Below, piece after piece: positions 7,953-10,896 of a stretch of DNA of 10,896 nucleotides (its first letter is position 1; each line of letters begins with the position of its first letter). The translations under genes were made by a program, and so were the position numbers. Origin of the DNA: Candidatus Parcubacteria bacterium (lineage in GTDB: Bacteria; Patescibacteriota; Patescibacteriia; Patescibacteriales; UBA12075); the NCBI GenBank assembly GCA_023140595.1, contig JAGLLI010000014.1, forward strand, positions 1 through 10,896, read 5' to 3'. The notes under the pieces were generated by a model. That model worked only from the letters and a program-made list of their open reading frames with translations, had not been told where the DNA came from and searched no databases.

Positions 7953-8933
7953 ATGTTTCCAGATATATTTTATTTGATTATCGGTTTTATTTTTTTGATT
8001 AAAGGAGCCGATATATTAATTGACGGCTCTTCGTCAATCGCCAAACGTTTTGGCTTGTCAACTTTTTTTATCGGTTTAACCGTGGTTGCTTTTGGCACAT
8101 CTATGCCCGAGCTTGTGGTTAGCGTTTTAGCAAGCATTGAAGGCAGTCCGGGAATTGCTTTGGGAAATATAATCGGCTCTAATATTTCCAATACTTTGTT
8201 AATTTTAGGCGTGTCCGCGATTGTAGCGCCTTTGGTGGTAAAAAAAGCAACGATTAATAAAGAAATTCCTTTTTCTTTATTGGCGATTTTGGCAGTAGGC
8301 TTTTTGGTTAATGATTTATTGATTGATAATTGCGCGCCAAACGGACTAACCCGCATTGACGGCTTGGTGCTGGTTTTATTTTTCGCGATTTTTATATTTT
8401 ATACTTTTGGAATCAGCCATGAAAAAGAAAATATTTTCAAAAAAACAGTCGGAGAATTAAAAGACGAACCAAAAGAATATTCCGGATGGCTGACTGCCGC
8501 GATGATTTTAGGAGGCTTAATCGGTTTGGCAGGCGGCGGACAGTTAATCGTTGGCAGCGCGACTAATCTTTCTTTTTATTTCGGCATTAGCGAGGCTCTT
8601 GTCGGTTTGACAATAGTGGCAATCGGCACGTCTTTACCGGAGCTTGCCGCGTCCGTAATTGCGGCGCGCAAAGGCAGAACCGATATCGCGGTTGGCAATG
8701 TCATAGGTTCAAATATATTTAATTTTGTCTGGGTTTTGGGTATTAGCGCGATTATCAAGCCAATGTCTTATGACGCGATTTTAAATACCGATTTTGTCAT
8801 TTTATTCGGCATCACAATAATTTTATTATTTCTTGTTTATATCGGCAAAAAAAACATACTGGACAAATGGGAGGGAATGGCGTTGGTGAGTTTATATGTT
8901 TTTTATATTGTTTTTATTATTGTTAGAGGGTGA
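7953..8933 (+). CDS. Calcium/sodium (cation) antiporter, YrbG/CaxA family
   Basis: This 326-residue inner-membrane protein has about ten hydrophobic segments and the two inverted alpha-repeats of the Na_Ca_ex superfamily. Repeat 1 has GLTVVAFGTSMPE (41-53) followed by GNIIGSN (71-77); repeat 2 has GLTIVAIGTSLPE (218-230) followed by GNVIGSN (248-254). Glu53 and Glu230 match the ion-binding glutamates E54 and E213 of the archaeal exchanger NCX_Mj. Asn80 matches N81, and Asn257 sits where NCX_Mj has Asp240, so cation and stoichiometry cannot be fixed from sequence. A hydrophilic loop at about 154-178 separates the two halves. Length and layout are those of a complete prokaryotic exchanger, which normally expels Ca2+ using a Na+ or H+ gradient. 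It starts 12 bp after the preceding gene with no Shine-Dalgarno sequence, suggesting co-transcription. Confidence 0.93.
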   Translation: MFPDIFYLIIGFIFLIKGADILIDGSSSIAKRFGLSTFFIGLTVVAFGTSMPELVVSVLASIEGSPGIALGNIIGSNISNTLLILGVSAIVAPLVVKKATINKEIPFSLLAILAVGFLVNDLLIDNCAPNGLTRIDGLVLVLFFAIFIFYTFGISHEKENIFKKTVGELKDEPKEYSGWLTAAMILGGLIGLAGGGQLIVGSATNLSFYFGISEALVGLTIVAIGTSLPELAASVIAARKGRTDIAVGNVIGSNIFNFVWVLGISAIIKPMSYDAILNTDFVILFGITIILLFLVYIGKKNILDKWEGMALVSLYVFYIVFIIVRG

Positions 8934-8977
8934 TGAATTGGGAAGCAGTTATTTTCACTTTTAAATTCATAGATTAA
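8933..8977 (+). pseudogene. Possible remnant of the 3' tail of a gene related to the 9076-9795 gene
   Basis: A 14-codon frame starts inside the antiporter stop (TGATG overlap) and reads MNWEAVIFTFKFID. Its end matches the last residues of the gene 800 bp downstream (ILSTFKFID). Codon alignment of the last nine codons, stop included, gives 22 of 27 identical bases; three of the five differences are synonymous third positions. After both stops a TTGA[TC]AAAAAA string follows, 8 and 12 bases later. A deleted or truncated paralogue is the simplest reading. The match is short, and chance or a common domain ending remains possible. Confidence 0.35.
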
Positions 8978-9075
8978 ATCTCGTGTTGATAAAAAACTAA
9001 ACACAATATGTACTTTAAATATACAAGGTAAAAATAAAGTATTATTTATATTTTTAAGTTTTAATTTTAAGTTTT
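8978..9075. other. AT-rich intergenic region upstream of the 239-residue protein
   Basis: Beyond the remnant tail this stretch holds no convincing gene. TTGATA (8986-8991) resembles a -35 box, but no good -10 stands at the right distance; TACTTT (9011-9016, 19-bp spacer) is poor. A promoter for the downstream gene probably lies here but cannot be fixed. No GC-rich hairpin with a T-run marks the antiporter's end. Confidence 0.4.
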
Positions 9076-9076
9076 A
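9052..9076 (+). repeat. 12-bp direct repeat abutting a start codon
   Basis: TTTTAAGTTTTA occurs at 9052-9063 and again at 9065-9076, a 13-bp period. The second copy ends on the A of the ATG at 9076. It fills the place where a ribosome binding site would be, and none is seen. Confidence 0.6.
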
Positions 9077-9795
9077 TGCAAAATCAAACTCAAAATCTGA
9101 ATCAAAATTCAGAACAAAATCAGGAGCAACCGCCTAAAAAAGATTTTTTTTCTTTCATTTCCGTTAAAACGCTTTTAGCGATTTTAATTTTTACAGCGTT
9201 AACTGTGGTTATTATCGGCGGCTGGGTGTATATTATTGGAAATTATGGCAAGAATGAAATAGATAATAAAATAGTAGAACCAGCTTATTATCCAAAGCCC
9301 AAGACAGATGACTGGCAGAATTATCCGAACAAGGAGTATAGGTTTGATGTAAAGTATCCCAAAAATTTAATTTTAAATCATTACGACGAGGAATCCTTGA
9401 ATAAAATTTGTTACGGGTGCTGGAGAAAAGTCGTGATTTTAAAAAATAAGAAAGAAAATTATAGTATACGTTTTAGCGTTTATACAAGCGATAAGTATGA
9501 TTTGTGCAAGACACAACTTTACAATGAGCGTGATTTAAATAAGACAGGAAGTGGGCAATACAAAGTGGTTAGTGCAGAAGATATGTTGTTTTTATTTAAT
9601 AAAAATATTGAATTGGATAATATTTTTAAAGATGGTGAGTTAAACTGTGTTCAATCTCAATGCAAACGAATAAACGATTTGGTTATCTCGGTTCATTTAT
9701 CAGCCAGTAATTTAGATGATTTTATTTTAAGAAATTCAGATTATGTTATTCAGCAGGCAAATCAAATACTTTCCACTTTCAAGTTTATAGATTAA
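9076..9795 (+). CDS. Single-pass membrane protein with extracytoplasmic domain, function unknown
   Basis: The 239-residue product has a Gln/Asn-rich N-terminal tail (residues 1-20), one membrane helix at about 32-55, and a C-terminal domain of about 180 residues predicted outside the cytoplasm. That domain opens with W80QNYPNKEYRFDVKYPKN, resembling the W-x-x-Y-x-N-x-x-Y-x-F-x-[FV]-x-YP opening of small PsbP-like or lipoprotein-type domains common in Patescibacteria, and ends ILSTFKFID, also typical of them. The name PsbP-like is only a suggestion. Five cysteines (C112 and C115 as CxxC, C144, C191, C196) could form disulfides. No catalytic motif is visible. It follows the antiporter by 142 bp, so it probably has its own promoter. 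A short sequence like its 3' end lies in that gap, hinting at a lost paralogue. Confidence 0.75.
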   Translation: MQNQTQNLNQNSEQNQEQPPKKDFFSFISVKTLLAILIFTALTVVIIGGWVYIIGNYGKNEIDNKIVEPAYYPKPKTDDWQNYPNKEYRFDVKYPKNLILNHYDEESLNKICYGCWRKVVILKNKKENYSIRFSVYTSDKYDLCKTQLYNERDLNKTGSGQYKVVSAEDMLFLFNKNIELDNIFKDGELNCVQSQCKRINDLVISVHLSASNLDDFILRNSDYVIQQANQILSTFKFID

Positions 9796-9807
9796 AACAA
9801 GAAAGAT

Positions 9808-9836
9808 TTGACAAAAAATAGTAAGTAATCTATTAT
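9808..9836 (+). promoter_or_regulatory. Near-consensus sigma-70-type promoter of the toxin-antitoxin operon
   Basis: A perfect -35 TTGACA (9808-9813) is followed after exactly 17 bp by TATTAT (9831-9836), five of six matches to TATAAT. Transcription should start near 9843, giving a leader of about 30 nt to the ATG at 9874. It is the best-matched promoter in the window. Confidence 0.8.
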
Positions 9837-9861
9837 TGTAATACAAATTATTACAGTAATA
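9831..9861. promoter_or_regulatory. Dyad operator overlapping the -10 and start of the toxin-antitoxin promoter
   Basis: TGTAATA (9837-9843) and TATTACA (9849-9855) are perfect inverted repeats around the 5-nt centre CAAAT. After one mismatch the symmetry continues for five more pairs, so the arms 9831-9843 and 9849-9861 match at 12 of 13 positions. GTAAT also occurs at 9825, 9838 and 9856, and inverted (ATTAC) at 9850. Ribbon-helix-helix antitoxins bind such short repeated half-sites; binding here would block RNA polymerase and give autorepression. Confidence 0.65.
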
Positions 9862-9873
9862 AATTTAAAAAAT

Positions 9874-10089
9874 ATGCGTGAAGTTTTAAATATTTCTTTG
9901 CCTGGAGTTATGGTTAAAGAAGTAAAAAAAGAAGTAAAAAAGGGTCATTTTGCCTCAAATAGCGAATTTATCAGGCATTTAATTCGTTTATGGAATACAA
10001 ATAAATTGGCGCAAGAATTAAAAAATGATAGAAAAGATTTTGATTCCGGTAAAGGCATAAAATTACGCAGCTTAAAAGATTTGATGTAG
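9874..10089 (+). CDS. Ribbon-helix-helix (CopG/ParD-like) antitoxin
   Basis: The 71-residue protein has the ribbon-helix-helix layout. A short beta strand (REVLNISLPG, 2-11) is followed by helix A (VMVKEVKKEVKKG), a turn (HFASNSEF) and helix B (SEFIRHLIRLWNTNK, about 30-44). The S-N-S-E-F-I-R-x-L motif is typical of ParD/CopG proteins. The charged tail ending GKGIKLRSLKDLM should be the flexible part that wraps around and neutralises the toxin. As a dimer it would bind the dyad in its own promoter and repress the operon, more strongly with toxin bound. The toxin gene begins 3 bp after its stop. The gene is AT-rich, unlike the GC-richer surface genes upstream, which suits a mobile toxin-antitoxin cassette. 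Confidence 0.88.
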   Translation: MREVLNISLPGVMVKEVKKEVKKGHFASNSEFIRHLIRLWNTNKLAQELKNDRKDFDSGKGIKLRSLKDLM

Positions 10090-10092
10090 ATT

Positions 10093-10353
10093 ATGGAAAT
10101 ATATTATCTTCCAAAATTTATAAGGCAGTTTAAAAAATTACCAAAAGAAATAAAAGAGGCGGCAATGATAAAAGAGAAAATTTTTAGAAAAGATTATTTT
10201 GATTCAAGGCTTGATACACATAAACTAAAGGGAAAGTTAAAATCTTTTTGGTCTTTTTCAATTGATAGAAGAAATAGAATAATATTTGATTTTAAAGATA
10301 AAAAAACGATTAGATTTTATTCTATCGGCAATCATGATATTTATTATGAATAA
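10093..10353 (+). CDS. RelE/ParE-superfamily toxin, YafQ-like
   Basis: The 86-residue basic protein fits the compact RelE/ParE fold. It opens with a beta strand and FIRQFKKLPKEIKE (9-22), the two-helix hairpin found in these toxins. The centre FDSRLDTHKLKGKLKSFWSFSI (36-57) and the core RNRIIFDF (60-67) are hallmarks. The end SIGNHDIYYE places His81 where YafQ-type ribonucleases have their catalytic histidine, and Arg62 may contribute. By family, such toxins usually cut mRNA at the ribosome; ParE relatives instead target gyrase, so the target is not settled from sequence. The length is normal and no residue is obviously missing. It starts 3 bp after the antitoxin stop, with no ribosome binding site of its own, so the two genes are translationally linked. 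Confidence 0.88.
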   Translation: MEIYYLPKFIRQFKKLPKEIKEAAMIKEKIFRKDYFDSRLDTHKLKGKLKSFWSFSIDRRNRIIFDFKDKKTIRFYSIGNHDIYYE

Positions 10354-10359
10354 CACGCC

Positions 10360-10393
10360 CTAAAATTAAATTTGTTAATATTTTAGATTTTTT
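10360..10393 (+). terminator. Possible weak intrinsic terminator after the toxin gene
   Basis: CTAAAAT (10360-10366) pairs with ATTTTAG (10380-10386). Three more pairs are possible past a 2-nt bulge, leaving the loop ATTTG. Six T residues follow (10388-10393). The stem has only one G-C pair, so it is weak, and an AT-rich gap can give such a structure by chance. Confidence 0.3.
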
Positions 10394-10405
10394 ATTAAAC
10401 AAAAC

Positions 10406-10896
10406 ATGATAACAATAAAAACAAAAGAAGAAATTAAAATATTAAAAGAGGGCGGAGGGATTTTGGCCGGGATTTTAGATAAGTTGTGCGCGGCTGTTGA
10501 ACCGGGTATAAGCACGGCTGATTTAGAGGATATGACAAAAAGATTAATGAAAGAAGCTGGCGGTCGTCCGGCTCAGCTTGGTTTTAAAATGCCGGATAAA
10601 AGATTATTTCCGGCTGCTTTGTGCGTGTCAATTAATAGTGAAATCGTGCATGCTCCAGCAGTGCCTGGGCGAATAATTAATGAAGGCGATATTGTAAGCC
10701 TTGATTTTGTAATGGAATATCCGATTAATGAAAAGTTAAGGGCTGGAAGAATTTTGAATAAGCGCTCAAAGCTTGGCGGCTATTATACTGATACTGCCAG
10801 AACAGTTGGCGCAGGTAAAATTAGCGAAGAAGCAAAGAATTTAATTAAAATGACAAAGGAGTGTTTGTATATTGGAATTAAACAAGTGAGGCATGG
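10406..10896 (+). CDS. map: Type I methionine aminopeptidase, 3' partial
   Basis: The first 163 residues are present and the gene runs off the window. The enzyme removes the initiator methionine from new proteins in the cytosol using two metal ions. The N-terminus IKTKEEIKILKEGGGILAGIL and VEPGIST match bacterial MetAP. CVSINSEIVHAPAVPG supplies His82, equivalent to E. coli H79. GDIVSLDF supplies the metal ligand Asp100 (E. coli D97) and GGYYTDTARTVG supplies Asp129 (D108). These two aspartates are 29 positions apart against 11 in E. coli, an insertion of about 18 residues. The usual H-G-x-P is H-A-P here. The remaining ligands (H171, E204 and E235 in E. coli) lie beyond the window. The ATG is 52 bp after the toxin stop and has no Shine-Dalgarno sequence. 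The gene is not in a secY-adk-map ribosomal-protein cluster on its upstream side. Confidence 0.93.
   Translation, partial: MITIKTKEEIKILKEGGGILAGILDKLCAAVEPGISTADLEDMTKRLMKEAGGRPAQLGFKMPDKRLFPAALCVSINSEIVHAPAVPGRIINEGDIVSLDFVMEYPINEKLRAGRILNKRSKLGGYYTDTARTVGAGKISEEAKNLIKMTKECLYIGIKQVRH

Noticed and set aside
7970..8356. 128-residue minus-strand frame opposite the antiporter
   Set aside because: The + strand shows clear antiporter motifs across the same bases; the antisense peptide only mirrors its codon pattern.
8931..8933. TGA read as glycine (genetic code 25)
   Set aside because: TGA ends the antiporter at the expected length for the family and no other gene in the window, including one over 5 kb, has an in-frame TGA.
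10372..10398. TTGTTA / TATTAA as a promoter for map
   Set aside because: The spacer is only 15 bp, both boxes are weak and the region also reads as a possible terminator; AT-rich gaps give such matches by chance.
1..10896. CRISPR array, tRNA, rRNA or insertion sequence
   Set aside because: The gaps are all under 150 bp, no regularly spaced direct repeats of 25-35 bp, cloverleaf, transposase frame or terminal inverted repeats were seen.

Overview
The window looks like part of a Patescibacteria (Candidate Phyla Radiation) genome. This is inferred from style, not from a marker-gene match. All eight genes are on the + strand with short gaps, and no visible start has a convincing Shine-Dalgarno sequence. 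One start lies about 10 bases after a consensus extended -10 box, which suggests a leaderless mRNA. The predicted surface proteins carry modules I associate with this group: an RNDDG-type module, fibronectin-like domains with W-x-T-[DN], and a membrane-anchored protein ending ILSTFKFID. TAA, TAG and TGA all serve as stops and the long reading frames contain no internal TGA, so the code appears standard (table 11), not the TGA=Gly code of Gracilibacteria.

Positions 1-7080 form a cell-surface block. The first gene enters from outside the window and encodes at least 1759 residues of secreted protein. Its N-terminal part is probably a beta-propeller, followed by an Ig/FN3-like tandem array with a duplicated RNDDG module and a cysteine-rich C-terminal third. 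Behind its own promoter follows a membrane-anchored protein with four FN3-like domains, split by an acidic helical segment carrying three related helices. A basic, low-complexity protein of unknown function (7113-7940) comes next.

Positions 7953-9795 encode a calcium/sodium (cation) antiporter of the YrbG/CaxA type and a membrane-anchored protein with an extracytoplasmic C-terminal domain. The 142-bp gap between them holds what looks like the broken 3' tail of a relative of that second protein.

Positions 9796-10353 hold a compact, AT-rich type II toxin-antitoxin operon: a ribbon-helix-helix antitoxin, then a RelE/ParE/YafQ-like toxin. Its promoter is near consensus, with a 31-bp dyad overlapping the -10 and start site, as expected for autoregulation.

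The window ends inside a type I methionine aminopeptidase gene (10406 onward) that keeps the visible metal ligands but has about 18 extra residues between two of them. I saw no rRNA, tRNA, CRISPR array or insertion sequence, and no gene-free stretch reaches 300 bases. I did not find a clearly new multi-gene system. The most unusual items are the architecture of the two surface proteins, the toxin-antitoxin operator, the gene-tail remnant and the aminopeptidase insertion.
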